Origin: JAABVY01 sp964496505
GTDB lineage: Bacteria; Zixibacteria; MSB-5A5; JAABVY01
NCBI GenBank assembly: GCA_964496505.1
Contig: CAZBZV010000003.1
Coordinates: 1 to 64,000 of the forward strand
DNA length: 64,000 bases
Direction of reading: 5' to 3'
Below the pieces are notes generated by a model. It did no database searches and had not been told where the DNA came from. It saw nothing but the letters and a program-made list of their open reading frames with translations. Positions 16,171 to 25,215 of this stretch are shown in pieces. Made by a program: the position numbers and the translations under genes. How positions within the stretch are numbered: position 1 is the first letter of the stretch; each line of letters starts with the position of its first letter.

Positions 16171-17937
16171 GTGAGTTGGAGGGATTTAAGAATTGGCATC
16201 AAGCTGGGCATTGGATTCGGGATAGTATTAATCCTGTTTGCCCTCTCGGGCATTATCAACTTTAATAATCTTAACGGCATTAAAGATGGCATCCATAATC
16301 TCACACAGGCGCAAAAAGATAAGGCCTTTATGATCGAAAAGGAGGTTGATCATTTTAAATGGGTGACAACCTTGAGCCAGATTTTTCTGGATGAACATGT
16401 TCATGAAGTAGGCGTTGAACTGGATGATCACAAATGCGGTCTGGGAAAATGGATGTATGGCGAAGCTGTTCAAAAACTTGCATCTGAAGATCCCGAGTTT
16501 GCCTCGCTGATCGAGGAAATTAAGGATCCGCACCATAAATTGCACGCATCAGCGGAAAATATCCAGAAGGTATACAAATCCGATGAACCATCAGCGCAGA
16601 AAAAGGCGCTGAATTTATTTCAGGATGAAACAAACGGCGCCCTGTCTGAGGTTCAGGCCAACCTGTCAGAAATCAGGGATTATTTTCAAAATCAGGCCAA
16701 TACCTCAAATAAACAGATGCAGGCAGGAATCAGCAGTTCCGTGGTAACCATTATAATCGCCGCTTCTCTTGGGATTATTCTGGGATTGCTCGCGGCCGTG
16801 TTTATCACCAGAGGAATTGCCAAACCGGTTGCGAACATTTCACGCGTGGCCGACGGGATTGCTGTAGGTGAAATTGACCAGCAGATTGAAATCGAGAGCC
16901 GCGATGAGATAGGAAAATTAGCTCAGTCATTCAGAAAACTGATTGATTACATGAAAGAACTTGCAGTCGGAGCTGAAAATATCGCCAAAAACGATTTGAC
17001 CGTGGAAATAAAGTCGAAATCCGAGAAAGATGTGCTTGGCAACGCATTTAAAACAATGAACGATAATCTGACAAAGATGGTGCGTCAAATCGGCGATAAT
17101 GCCACACAGCTTGTTTCCGCCGCAACAGAAGTTGCCTCGACCTCGGAACAGATGTCGCGCGGGGCACAAGATCAGACCAATCAGATCACCCAGGTCTCAA
17201 CCGCAATCGAGGAGATGACCGCCACAATTCTGGAATCCTCCAAAAACGCCGGCGAAGCCTCTGACGCTTCGAGATCGGCCTCCGACACTGCGGCTAACGG
17301 CGGGAAGGTAGTCTCGGAAACAATCGAGGGCATGCAGGGAATCTCAGAGGTTGTGAAGCAGTCCTCGGGCTCGATCGGCAAGCTTTCCGGTTCGGCCGAA
17401 CAGATTGGCGAAATTATCAGCGTTATCGACGATATCGCCGACCAGACCAACCTTCTTGCCCTGAACGCCGCAATCGAGGCGGCCCGTGCCGGAGAACAGG
17501 GACGCGGCTTTGCAGTAGTTGCCGACGAGGTCAGGAAGCTGGCCGAACGTTCCGGAAATGCCACCAAAGAAATCACCGATATGATTAAAGGGATCCAGCG
17601 TGAAACAAGTGAGGCCGTGACCTCCATGGAATCTGGAATTCAGAAGGTGGAAAGCGGCCAGGAACTTGCCAACAAGGCCGGTTCCAGCCTGACAGAAATC
17701 GTGAATATGTCACAGAGTGTCTTGGATATGATCCAGCAGATCGCCACTGCTACCGAGGAGCAGTCAGCCGCGGCCGAGCAAATATCAAAAAGCATCGAGA
17801 GCATATCATCCGTTACCAGAGAAACCTCCTCGGGCGCCGAACAGGCTGCATCCGCGGCCGAAGAGCTTAACCGTCAGGCGGAAGGCTTACAGACCATGGT
17901 CGGTCAATTCAGACTTCGCGAAGTTGAAACTACCTAA
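16171..17937 (+). CDS. Methyl-accepting chemotaxis protein with periplasmic CZB zinc domain
   Basis: 588 residues, a classic two-membrane-segment receptor: segment 1 (about 8-31), periplasmic region (32-186), segment 2 (about 188-212), HAMP, and a full MCP hairpin very like that of the preceding gene. The periplasmic part holds a chemoreceptor zinc-binding (CZB) domain with probable ligands H61 (DHFKW), C89 (CGLGKWMYG) and H121/H125 (PHHKLH). CZB domains bind zinc and in known cases respond to zinc or to oxidants such as HOCl; most are cytoplasmic, so this placement is less common. The start is GTG behind a perfect AAAGGAGG. It has its own sigma-28 promoter and terminator. Ligand unknown. Confidence 0.92.
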   Translation: MSWRDLRIGIKLGIGFGIVLILFALSGIINFNNLNGIKDGIHNLTQAQKDKAFMIEKEVDHFKWVTTLSQIFLDEHVHEVGVELDDHKCGLGKWMYGEAVQKLASEDPEFASLIEEIKDPHHKLHASAENIQKVYKSDEPSAQKKALNLFQDETNGALSEVQANLSEIRDYFQNQANTSNKQMQAGISSSVVTIIIAASLGIILGLLAAVFITRGIAKPVANISRVADGIAVGEIDQQIEIESRDEIGKLAQSFRKLIDYMKELAVGAENIAKNDLTVEIKSKSEKDVLGNAFKTMNDNLTKMVRQIGDNATQLVSAATEVASTSEQMSRGAQDQTNQITQVSTAIEEMTATILESSKNAGEASDASRSASDTAANGGKVVSETIEGMQGISEVVKQSSGSIGKLSGSAEQIGEIISVIDDIADQTNLLALNAAIEAARAGEQGRGFAVVADEVRKLAERSGNATKEITDMIKGIQRETSEAVTSMESGIQKVESGQELANKAGSSLTEIVNMSQSVLDMIQQIATATEEQSAAAEQISKSIESISSVTRETSSGAEQAASAAEELNRQAEGLQTMVGQFRLREVETT

Positions 17938-17960
17938 CCAGGATAGAACTCTCCCCTTGC

Positions 17961-17993
17961 AAGAGAAGCCGTCAATCGGCTTCTCTTTTTTTT
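17961..17993 (+). terminator. Terminator of the CZB receptor gene
   Basis: Stem AGAGAAGCCG with its complement, five-base loop, then eight T residues; a textbook intrinsic terminator 24 bp after the stop. Confidence 0.95.
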
Positions 17994-18064
17994 AAATATA
18001 TTTTTGCGATTAACGTATCACTCAGGAGATATAAATTCAAAAGGAAATTTATTCCAGAATTCGC

Positions 18065-18099
18065 TTGACAAAATAAGTGAAAAGACTTTTATGTAATAC
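18065..18099 (+). promoter_or_regulatory. Probable promoter of the nuo operon
   Basis: A perfect TTGACA at 18065-18070. The -10 region is ambiguous: an AT-rich segment 18088-18099 contains only partial matches to TATAAT. It lies about 65-95 bp before nuoA. Confidence 0.35.
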
Positions 18100-18118
18100 T
18101 TATTTTTGTGAAGAACGT

Positions 18119-18158
18119 CACAAAGCTCTGATGGCAGAACGGCGCTTTGTGAGGAGGT
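18119..18158 (+). promoter_or_regulatory. Leader hairpin abutting the nuoA ribosome-binding site
   Basis: A perfect 8-bp stem (CACAAAGC at 18119-18126, GCTTTGTG at 18144-18151) whose last base is the first base of the GAGGAGGT Shine-Dalgarno. Its position would let it affect translation of nuoA, or mark a processing site. No known riboswitch class is recognised. Confidence 0.4.
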
Positions 18159-18162
18159 CACT

Positions 18163-18519
18163 TTGTTAGATAAATATCTTACCGTCGCGGTCTTTCTATT
18201 CGGCACAGTGGGCTTTGTTCTTGTAACTCTTTTCGTGGCAAAGCTATTACGTCCCGCGCGCCCCTCTGAAATAAAACTCCGGAACTATGAATGCGGTGAA
18301 TCGCCGGTCGGATCGTCATGGGTGCAATTCAACATCCGCTTCTATATTTTTGCACTTTTATTTGTTATTTTCGACGTTGAAACCGTATTCATTTTTCCCT
18401 GGGCGGTCGTTTACCACACCCTGGGATGGTTCGGTTTTATTGAGATGACAGTTTTTCTGGCGATCCTGATTTACGGTCTGGTTTACGCCTGGAAGAAAGG
18501 TGTGTTGAAATGGGTATAG
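18163..18519 (+). CDS. nuoA: NADH-quinone oxidoreductase subunit A
   Basis: 118-residue membrane subunit of complex I, located beside the quinone channel. It has three membrane helices and the family loop YECGESPVGSSWVQFNIRFY, which lies near the quinone site. The start is TTG, ten bases behind a strong GAGGAGGT. First gene of an eleven-gene operon (nuoABCDHIJKLMN), overlapping nuoB by 10 bp. Confidence 0.95.
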   Translation: MLDKYLTVAVFLFGTVGFVLVTLFVAKLLRPARPSEIKLRNYECGESPVGSSWVQFNIRFYIFALLFVIFDVETVFIFPWAVVYHTLGWFGFIEMTVFLAILIYGLVYAWKKGVLKWV

Positions 18520-19031
18520 CATCGAAGATTCCAGTATATCTGGAGAAAGCTCCGGGCGGCGGAATCCTTACGACCTCGGTTGACAGAATTTTTAACTGGT
18601 CGCGTGCCTCATCACTCTGGTACATGTTATTCGGCACCGCCTGCTGTGCTATCGAGATGATGTGCACCGGCGCTTCCAGATATGATTTCGATAGATTGGG
18701 TATGATTTTTCGTGCCTCTCCGCGTCAGTCCGATCTGATGTTCGTGGCGGGCACCATCACACATAAAATGGCTTCGCGCGTGAAGATTCTCTACGAGCAG
18801 ATGGCGGAGCCTCGCTATGTTATCGCAATGGGCGGATGTGCTGTCCGAGGCGGTCCTTTCTATTATGATTCTTACGCGGTACTGAAAGGCATCGATAAGG
18901 TTATTCCGGTAGACGTTTATATTCCCGGATGTCCTCCGCGACCGGAATCATTGATGGAAGGCTGCCTGAAACTCAGAGAGAAGATCAAAAAAGAGAAAAT
19001 GGCCGACTGGAGTTCCGACAGTGCAGAATGA
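18510..19031 (+). CDS. nuoB: NADH-quinone oxidoreductase subunit B
   Basis: 173-residue peripheral-arm subunit that binds the terminal [4Fe-4S] cluster N2, the direct electron donor to quinone. The four cluster cysteines are present: the adjacent pair C45-C46 (TACCAIEMM), C110 (GGCAVRGG) and C141 (PGCPPRPE). Length is normal. It overlaps nuoA by 10 bp and nuoC by 11 bp. Confidence 0.97.
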   Translation: MGIASKIPVYLEKAPGGGILTTSVDRIFNWSRASSLWYMLFGTACCAIEMMCTGASRYDFDRLGMIFRASPRQSDLMFVAGTITHKMASRVKILYEQMAEPRYVIAMGGCAVRGGPFYYDSYAVLKGIDKVIPVDVYIPGCPPRPESLMEGCLKLREKIKKEKMADWSSDSAE

Positions 19032-19497
19032 GCAACTGGTTTCGCAGCTTACGGAAAAATTTGGCGACAAGGTAGAAAAGATCGAATTACATCCCCCGCA
19101 GGCCGCGGTGGTTGTGGATAAATCCATTTTAGTCGAATTCTGCAAATACATGAAGGAAGATGAAAACCTTAAAATGGATTTTCTTTCCTCGCTATCGGCT
19201 GTGGATTATGTCGAGGATGGGATGGAGTTGGTCTATCATCTCTGCTCAATACAGTTGCGCCATAAAATAACAGTCAAGGTTAAGCTCGACAGGGAAAAAC
19301 CGGAAGTGCCCACAATCAGGGACATTCATCCCGGGGCCGACTGGTTCGAGCGTGAGGCCTGGGAGCTTTTCGGTATTGATATAAGCGGACATCCCAATCT
19401 TAAGACATTCCTTCTGCCCGAGGACTGGGAGGACGGCTGGCCGATGCGCAGGGATTGGGAAGGCAATGATGATTTCGTTAAAATGCCCGAGTTTTAA
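19021..19497 (+). CDS. nuoC: NADH-quinone oxidoreductase subunit C
   Basis: 158-residue peripheral-arm subunit without cofactor that packs against NuoD. The family signature is seen in two parts, DWFEREAWELFGI and FLLPEDWEDGWPMRRDW. It is a separate protein, not fused to NuoD as in enterobacteria. The start is GTG inside the end of nuoB. Only 4 bp separate it from nuoD. Confidence 0.95.
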   Translation: MQNEQLVSQLTEKFGDKVEKIELHPPQAAVVVDKSILVEFCKYMKEDENLKMDFLSSLSAVDYVEDGMELVYHLCSIQLRHKITVKVKLDREKPEVPTIRDIHPGADWFEREAWELFGIDISGHPNLKTFLLPEDWEDGWPMRRDWEGNDDFVKMPEF

Positions 19498-19501
19498 ATA
19501 G

Positions 19502-20662
19502 ATGGACGAAAAAGAACTGAACATAGAAGAGCAGGAAAGGGACGAGCAAAATCCCGTAGCCAGGGACCTGCATACCGAGGAATTCCTGGTCAATATGGGT
19601 CCTCAGCACCCCTCCACGCACGGCGTCTGCCGTCTGCTTTTGACCATGGACGGGGAGGTTATTCTCAAGGTTGAACCGTATATCGGCTACCTTCACCGCG
19701 CCCTGGAGAAAATTTGCGAAAACCGCATTTACAAACAGATCACACCTTTCATGGATAGATTCGAATATGTCTCCTCCATGCTGGCCGACTGGGTTTATGC
19801 CCTTTGTGTAGAAAGAATCGGAGAGGTTGAAGTCTCTCCGCGCGCGGAGCATCTGCGTGTAATATTCGGAGAACTCCAGCGTATTGCCTCGCATCTGATC
19901 TACTGGGGCGTATTTGGCATGGATTTGGGTGCATTTACCCCCTTCCTCTACGGCCTGCGTGAACGAGAAATAATTATGGATTTGTTCGAGGAGACCTGCG
20001 GCCAGAGACTCACTTACAACTATATCCGGGTTGGCGGTGTTTCGCATGATATCAAGCCCGGTTTCGAGCAGAAATGCAAAAAATTCACCAAATATATGCG
20101 TGAGGTTCTTGAGGACTACGAAACGCTCTTAAATGAAAATCCGATCTTCCTGAGCCGTACAAAACAAATAGGAATCGCCCCGCCCGATCTTTCTGTCGCC
20201 TACGGTGTGTCCGGACCTTCGCTGCGTGCCTCGGGGGTAAAATATGATGTTCGCAAGGATGATCCCTACGGCTATTATGACAAATTCGACTTCGATATTC
20301 CCTGCGGAGAGAACTACGACACATGGGACCGCTATTATGCCCGTGTCTTCGAGATGCGTGAGTCCACTAAAATTATCGATCAGGCTCTGGAGGGCTTGCC
20401 GGAGGGCGATCCTACTTTTAAGATGAAACCCAGCTTCAAGCTCCCCGAGGGCGAGGCGTATGTGCGTATCGAATCCTCGCGGGGTGAGATGGGGTGTTAT
20501 ATCGTCTCCAAGGGCGAGAAGAAGCCCTATCGCTTGAAACTGCGCGGGTCATCGTTCAATAATCTGATGATTATCCCGGAAATCTCTAAAGGACTCAAGA
20601 TTGCCGATCTGGTGGCAATCTTCGCTTCCTACGATATTATTATGCCGGAGGTTGACCGCTGA
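19502..20662 (+). CDS. nuoD: NADH-quinone oxidoreductase subunit D
   Basis: 386-residue 49-kDa-type subunit that forms the quinone-reducing pocket with NuoB. Seen: the N-terminal NMGPQHPSTHG loop with the His that helps bind quinone, GYLHR, and the C-terminal PSFKLPEGEAYVRIESSRGE segment and the final EVDR end. It belongs to the family related to [NiFe]-hydrogenase large subunits, but the nickel cysteines are absent, as expected for NuoD. Its stop overlaps the nuoH start by one base. Confidence 0.97.
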   Translation: MDEKELNIEEQERDEQNPVARDLHTEEFLVNMGPQHPSTHGVCRLLLTMDGEVILKVEPYIGYLHRALEKICENRIYKQITPFMDRFEYVSSMLADWVYALCVERIGEVEVSPRAEHLRVIFGELQRIASHLIYWGVFGMDLGAFTPFLYGLREREIIMDLFEETCGQRLTYNYIRVGGVSHDIKPGFEQKCKKFTKYMREVLEDYETLLNENPIFLSRTKQIGIAPPDLSVAYGVSGPSLRASGVKYDVRKDDPYGYYDKFDFDIPCGENYDTWDRYYARVFEMRESTKIIDQALEGLPEGDPTFKMKPSFKLPEGEAYVRIESSRGEMGCYIVSKGEKKPYRLKLRGSSFNNLMIIPEISKGLKIADLVAIFASYDIIMPEVDR

Positions 20663-21651
20663 TGATATTTGGTATCGAACTGCCTCAGATTATACTTTCT
20701 ACTATATATTTTGCCGCCAGTCTCGGTGTGGTTTTGCTGTTTGCGCTGTTTTTGGTCTGGTGGGAACGCAAGGTCTCCGCGCATATTCAGGTACGCTTCG
20801 GGCCGATGATGACCGGTAAATGGCACGGCTGGTCGCAAACTCTTGCCGACGCCCTCAAACTCCTGCAAAAAGAGGACATTGTTCCGCGGGATGCTGATAA
20901 GGGCGTTTATTTCTGGGCGCCGGTTGTGGTGTTCGGCGCAACTATGATGACTTTTGTAGTAATCCCCTGGTCACCCAAATTTATCGCCGCCGACCTCAAT
21001 GTTGGAATCCTTTACATAATTGCAATCACGACATTTACGATAATCAGTCTCTTAATGGCAGGCTGGGGATCGAATAATAAATATTCGCTTCTGGGCGGAA
21101 TGCGTTCCGCGGCCCAGATCGTTTCCTACGAGGTGCCGCTGACGCTTTCGATCATGGGCGTTGTACTCCTGGCACAGTCGCTTTCGATGCAGGATATCGT
21201 GGCCGATCAGGATAAATTCTGGAACTGGAACATAATCCGGCAGCCACTGGGCTTTGTGGTTTACATAATTGCGGCCACCGCCGAGGTCAATCGTACTCCC
21301 TTCGACCTTCCCGAGGCCGAGCAGGAACTTGTGGCAGGATTCAATGTCGAATATTCGGGAATGAAATTCGCCATGTTCTTCCTGGCAGAATTCGTAAATA
21401 TGTTCGTGGTCGCCGCTATCGCCACCACCCTTTTCCTGGGCGGATGGTGGGGACCGTTTGGAAACGAAAGTCTGGGATGGCTCTGGTTTGTATTGAAGAC
21501 TCTGGGAGTTATCTTCGTATTAATGTGGTTCAGGTGGACTTATCCCCGTATGAGGGTCGACCATCTGATGGAATTTGCATGGAAATGGCTGTTGCCGCTG
21601 GCATTTGCAAACCTTCTGGCAACCGGCCTTATATATAATCTGGTTAAGTGA
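20662..21651 (+). CDS. nuoH: NADH-quinone oxidoreductase subunit H
   Basis: 329-residue membrane subunit that connects the quinone site to the proton channels. It has about eight helices, the early loop VRFGPMMTGKWHGWSQTLAD, and the acidic loop TPFDLPEAEQELVAGFNVEY that lines the quinone entry path. Length is normal for bacterial NuoH. Confidence 0.97.
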   Translation: MIFGIELPQIILSTIYFAASLGVVLLFALFLVWWERKVSAHIQVRFGPMMTGKWHGWSQTLADALKLLQKEDIVPRDADKGVYFWAPVVVFGATMMTFVVIPWSPKFIAADLNVGILYIIAITTFTIISLLMAGWGSNNKYSLLGGMRSAAQIVSYEVPLTLSIMGVVLLAQSLSMQDIVADQDKFWNWNIIRQPLGFVVYIIAATAEVNRTPFDLPEAEQELVAGFNVEYSGMKFAMFFLAEFVNMFVVAAIATTLFLGGWWGPFGNESLGWLWFVLKTLGVIFVLMWFRWTYPRMRVDHLMEFAWKWLLPLAFANLLATGLIYNLVK

Positions 21652-21653
21652 TT

Positions 21654-22412
21654 ATGGGATTTATAAAACAGGTCTTTTCAGGAATATACAATCTTGTTGC
21701 CGGACTTTTTGTCACCGGCAAGCATCTGGGAAGACATGCGATCACCCTGCAATATCCTAAAGAGCGCTGGGAGATGCCGGAGCGTTCGCGCGGAGTGGTT
21801 GTGCTTCTATCTAATCCCGAGACTGGTAAACTGAATTGCACAGCCTGCCTGCTTTGCATGAAGGCCTGCCCTACCGGCGCAATAATTATCGACAGGGAGA
21901 AAAATCCAGATACCAAACGCTGGGAACCGACCAAATTCGTGATCGACAATACGATCTGCGCCTTTTGCGGGCTTTGCGAGGAATCCTGTAATTTCGATGC
22001 TATTAAGCTGACAGGCAAATACGAGTTCTCGGTTTTCGATCAGGCTGAGCTGATTTATGATCTCGACAGGCTGGCGGAACTGGGACGGGATGTGAAATAC
22101 ACCCCTCGCAAGAAACCTGCGGCGAAAAAGAAAGCGGCCCAGAAAAAACCTCCGGCAAGCTCAAAAAAACCGGACGAGGGAAAAGAGGAAAAACCAGAGG
22201 ATAAAGCAGCGGAAAAGGCTGAATCCAAACCGGCTGAACAGCCCGTGGAGAAACCTTCTCCAAAAGAAGCTGAGCAGCCTGTGGAAAATAAAGAGAAAGC
22301 CGAAGCGGCTGAAAATAAACCGGAAGAGAAAAAGTCCGAGAAGCCGGATGAACCAAAGCAGGGGAATCTGGATCTGGACAAAGAAAAAGATAAAAAGGAT
22401 TCGGGGAACTGA
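21654..22412 (+). CDS. nuoI: NADH-quinone oxidoreductase subunit I with long charged tail
   Basis: Peripheral-arm subunit with two [4Fe-4S] clusters (N6a and N6b). Counted from the ATG, the eight ligands are C62, C65, C68, C72 (CTACLLCMKACP) and C102, C105, C108, C112 (CAFCGLCEESCN). The last hundred residues (about 152-252) are an unusual low-complexity tail of Lys, Glu, Pro and Ala (KPAAKKKAAQKKPP; KPAEQPVEKPSPKEAEQPVE), so the protein is about 90 residues longer than typical NuoI. The tail may be disordered and protrude where NuoG would normally dock. A GTG at 21648 overlapping the nuoH stop is an alternative start. Confidence 0.95.
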   Translation: MGFIKQVFSGIYNLVAGLFVTGKHLGRHAITLQYPKERWEMPERSRGVVVLLSNPETGKLNCTACLLCMKACPTGAIIIDREKNPDTKRWEPTKFVIDNTICAFCGLCEESCNFDAIKLTGKYEFSVFDQAELIYDLDRLAELGRDVKYTPRKKPAAKKKAAQKKPPASSKKPDEGKEEKPEDKAAEKAESKPAEQPVEKPSPKEAEQPVENKEKAEAAENKPEEKKSEKPDEPKQGNLDLDKEKDKKDSGN

Positions 22413-22927
22413 TGCTGGAAGGATCGACAGCGATAGCATTTTATATCATTTCCTTTGTGATGATCTTATCCGCCATAGCTGTGGTTACGCTCAAGAATAT
22501 ATTTCACGCGGCCTTATTCCTTGTCCTGACACTCTTCGCAGTAGCCGCGCTCTATATACTGCTCTCGGCTGAATTTCTGGCCGCGGTGCAGGTCTTGATC
22601 TATGTCGGCGCGATCTCGATTTTGATGATATTTGCAGTTATGCTGACCGCACAATTGACAAATTACAATATCAAGCAAACCAATGAACAATCACTGCCCG
22701 CGCTTTTGATATCGGTATGTTTTATCGGGATAACTATCTTTGCCATAGCAACCAACAACAAACTGGGCGGATTCCCGATCAAGGAGAACACCGAGATTGC
22801 AGGTTCGAACACCGCCAATCTGGGTCAGCTTTTGATGCGGGATTTCATCCTGCCTTTCGAGGTGGTATCGGTCCTGCTACTGGCGGCATTGATAGGCGCA
22901 ATCGTGATTGCAAAGAGGGATAATTAA
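22412..22927 (+). CDS. nuoJ: NADH-quinone oxidoreductase subunit J
   Basis: 171-residue membrane subunit with five helices. Family features: the early AAVQVLIYVGAISILMIFAV helix that contains the pi-bulge coupling element, and the closing FEVVSVLLLAALIGAIVIAK helix. Start overlaps the nuoI stop by one base; nuoK follows after 2 bp. Confidence 0.95.
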   Translation: MLEGSTAIAFYIISFVMILSAIAVVTLKNIFHAALFLVLTLFAVAALYILLSAEFLAAVQVLIYVGAISILMIFAVMLTAQLTNYNIKQTNEQSLPALLISVCFIGITIFAIATNNKLGGFPIKENTEIAGSNTANLGQLLMRDFILPFEVVSVLLLAALIGAIVIAKRDN

Positions 22928-22929
22928 AA

Positions 22930-23241
22930 ATGCAGGTGGAATTGATACACTTTCTTTGTCTGGCCGCGATTCTTTTCGGAATCGGCCTTTACGGCGTCCT
23001 GACCCGCCGCAATGCTATCGGGATTTTGATGTGTATCGAGCTGATGTTCAACGCAGTCAACATCAACTTCATATCATTCGCCAAATTCATAACTCCCGAT
23101 AAAATCATCGGACAGGTCTTCGCCGTGTTTGTAATCGTAATAGCGGCCGCCGAGGCAACTGTTGGACTGGCTATTGTAATTTTGATATATAGGAATTTCA
23201 AGGATGTGTTCATCGACAAAATGAACATCATGAAGTGGTAG
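22930..23241 (+). CDS. nuoK: NADH-quinone oxidoreductase subunit K
   Basis: 103-residue membrane subunit, MrpC-like, with three helices. Both functionally important glutamates are visible: in IGILMCIELMFNAVNINF and in VIAAAEATVGLAIVI. The segment LTRRNAIGILM is a family hallmark. Confidence 0.96.
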   Translation: MQVELIHFLCLAAILFGIGLYGVLTRRNAIGILMCIELMFNAVNINFISFAKFITPDKIIGQVFAVFVIVIAAAEATVGLAIVILIYRNFKDVFIDKMNIMKW

Positions 23242-23245
23242 CTAA

Positions 23246-25183
23246 ATGGTTGAGCATTTATGGACAGTACCGGCTATGCCTATCGTGGCATTTGCGGTAA
23301 TAGTATTATTCACACGGTTCTCGGAAAAGCTTTCCAAGACTATATCGATCTTTGCTATCTCCTACGGATTTGTTTATTCGACGCTTACGCTAATTGAGAC
23401 CCTGGGCAAACCCTCCGGTTTCGTGATCGATAAAGGTTTCGACTGGCTGGTGCTGGGCAGCTTCAAACTGCAAATCGGCATGTATGTCGACGGCCTGACA
23501 GTGGTTATGCTCATGGTGGTCACCATAGTCGCCTTGCTGGTACATATCTACTCAATCGGCTATATGAAAGGCGATCCCAGGACCTCGCGTTATTTCTCGT
23601 TCCTGTCGCTGTTCTCGTTCTCCATGCTGGGTCTGGTGCTGGCCAATAACTTCTTCCTGATCTTCTGTTTCTGGGAGCTGGTCGGTGTTAGCTCATACTT
23701 CCTGATCGGTTTCTGGTACGAGAAAAAATCGGCTTCCGATGCCGGCAAAAAAGCCTTTATTACCAACCGTATCGGTGACTTCGGCTTTATAATCGGCCTG
23801 CTTCTGACATTCTTTACATTCGGAAGCCTGGCCTACAGTGAGATCTTCGGGGCAGTACATCACGACCCTTCACATTTCGAGGCCGGAACTCTGGCCGCAA
23901 TCGGAATCTTCCTGTTCGCCGGAGCGGTCGGCAAATCGGCACAGTATCCTCTGCATGTCTGGCTGCCGGATGCTATGGAAGGTCCTACGCCGGTATCGGC
24001 ATTGATCCATGCCGCCACAATGGTTGCCGCCGGTGTCTATATGGTCGCCAGGGCGCTGGCAATTTATCATGCCTCCCCAGAAGCCGGAATGGTGGTGGCC
24101 TGGGTAGGCGGCATAACATCCCTGATGGCGGCTACTATCGGACTTGTGCAAAAGGACATAAAACGTGTGCTGGCCTATTCTACCGTATCCCAGCTGGGCT
24201 ATATGATGATGGCCCTGGGACTGGGATCGTTCACCGCCGGGACATTTCACCTGATGACACACGCTTTTTTCAAGGCCTGCCTATTTTTGGGCGCCGGTTC
24301 TGTGATTCATGCAGTCCATGCCCAGGACATCTTCCGTATGGGCGGACTTTCCAAAAAGATGAAAGCGACATCGACGACGTTTATAATAGCCTCACTTTCG
24401 ATTTCAGGAATATTCCCGCTCTCGGGATTCTGGTCCAAAGATGAGATTATAGCATCCGCCGAGGGCTATCTGCCTCTTCTGATCCTGGCAATCGTGGTGG
24501 CATTTATGACCGCCTTCTACATGTTCAGGCTCGTCTTCCTGACCTTCTTCGGCGAGCCGCGGGACAAAGAAGCTTACGAGCATGCCCACGAATCACCTAA
24601 GGTAATGACCTGGCCGTTGATTATCCTGGCCTTCCTATCGATATTTGCAGGATGGGTGGGGATTCCCTGGCTGCCCAAGGGCTTCAGCTCATTTGCTATC
24701 GACTTCGGCCATGGCGCCCATCATCCGCATTTCAACTTCCTGCTGGCGGGAATCTCAACTGTGGTGGCCTTAAGCGGCATATTCCTGGCATACATGATGT
24801 ATATTCGCAGATCGATCGACCATGTCGCCATTGGTCAAAAATTCAGCGTTCTCTATAAATTCCTATTCAATAAATGGTATTGGGATGAAATTTATGACGC
24901 CGGGGTAATCGGGCCAATCTTATGGTTCGCGGAATTCCTGGCGAAATTCGATAAATGGGTTATCGACGGTATAGTAAACTTCATGGGTAAGTTCACCCTG
25001 GTCCTCTCCTGGCTGCACAACCTGTTCGATAAGTATGTAATCGACGGCGCCGTGAACGGTACAGGATACACAGTCAAGGGAATCGGATGGCTCTTCAGCC
25101 GTGCCCAGACAGGCCGTCTGTATAACTATGCCTTTATTATTGTACTTGGAATTGTGGTAATCTTGATAGTTAAGCTTTTCTGA
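23246..25183 (+). CDS. nuoL: NADH-quinone oxidoreductase subunit L
   Basis: 645-residue antiporter-like proton-pumping subunit. The core Mrp-type domain (about 70-430) includes FWELVGVSSYFLIGFWYEK, the loop AQYPLHVWLPDAMEGPTPVS, and HAATMVAAGVYM. Residues after 500 form the long lateral helix and final membrane helix that distinguish NuoL from NuoM and NuoN. Four bases separate it from nuoK and 32 from nuoM. Confidence 0.97.
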   Translation: MVEHLWTVPAMPIVAFAVIVLFTRFSEKLSKTISIFAISYGFVYSTLTLIETLGKPSGFVIDKGFDWLVLGSFKLQIGMYVDGLTVVMLMVVTIVALLVHIYSIGYMKGDPRTSRYFSFLSLFSFSMLGLVLANNFFLIFCFWELVGVSSYFLIGFWYEKKSASDAGKKAFITNRIGDFGFIIGLLLTFFTFGSLAYSEIFGAVHHDPSHFEAGTLAAIGIFLFAGAVGKSAQYPLHVWLPDAMEGPTPVSALIHAATMVAAGVYMVARALAIYHASPEAGMVVAWVGGITSLMAATIGLVQKDIKRVLAYSTVSQLGYMMMALGLGSFTAGTFHLMTHAFFKACLFLGAGSVIHAVHAQDIFRMGGLSKKMKATSTTFIIASLSISGIFPLSGFWSKDEIIASAEGYLPLLILAIVVAFMTAFYMFRLVFLTFFGEPRDKEAYEHAHESPKVMTWPLIILAFLSIFAGWVGIPWLPKGFSSFAIDFGHGAHHPHFNFLLAGISTVVALSGIFLAYMMYIRRSIDHVAIGQKFSVLYKFLFNKWYWDEIYDAGVIGPILWFAEFLAKFDKWVIDGIVNFMGKFTLVLSWLHNLFDKYVIDGAVNGTGYTVKGIGWLFSRAQTGRLYNYAFIIVLGIVVILIVKLF

Positions 25184-25215
25184 TATTAGGAAGCTAAGAG
25201 GAGGAGTGCATAGCG

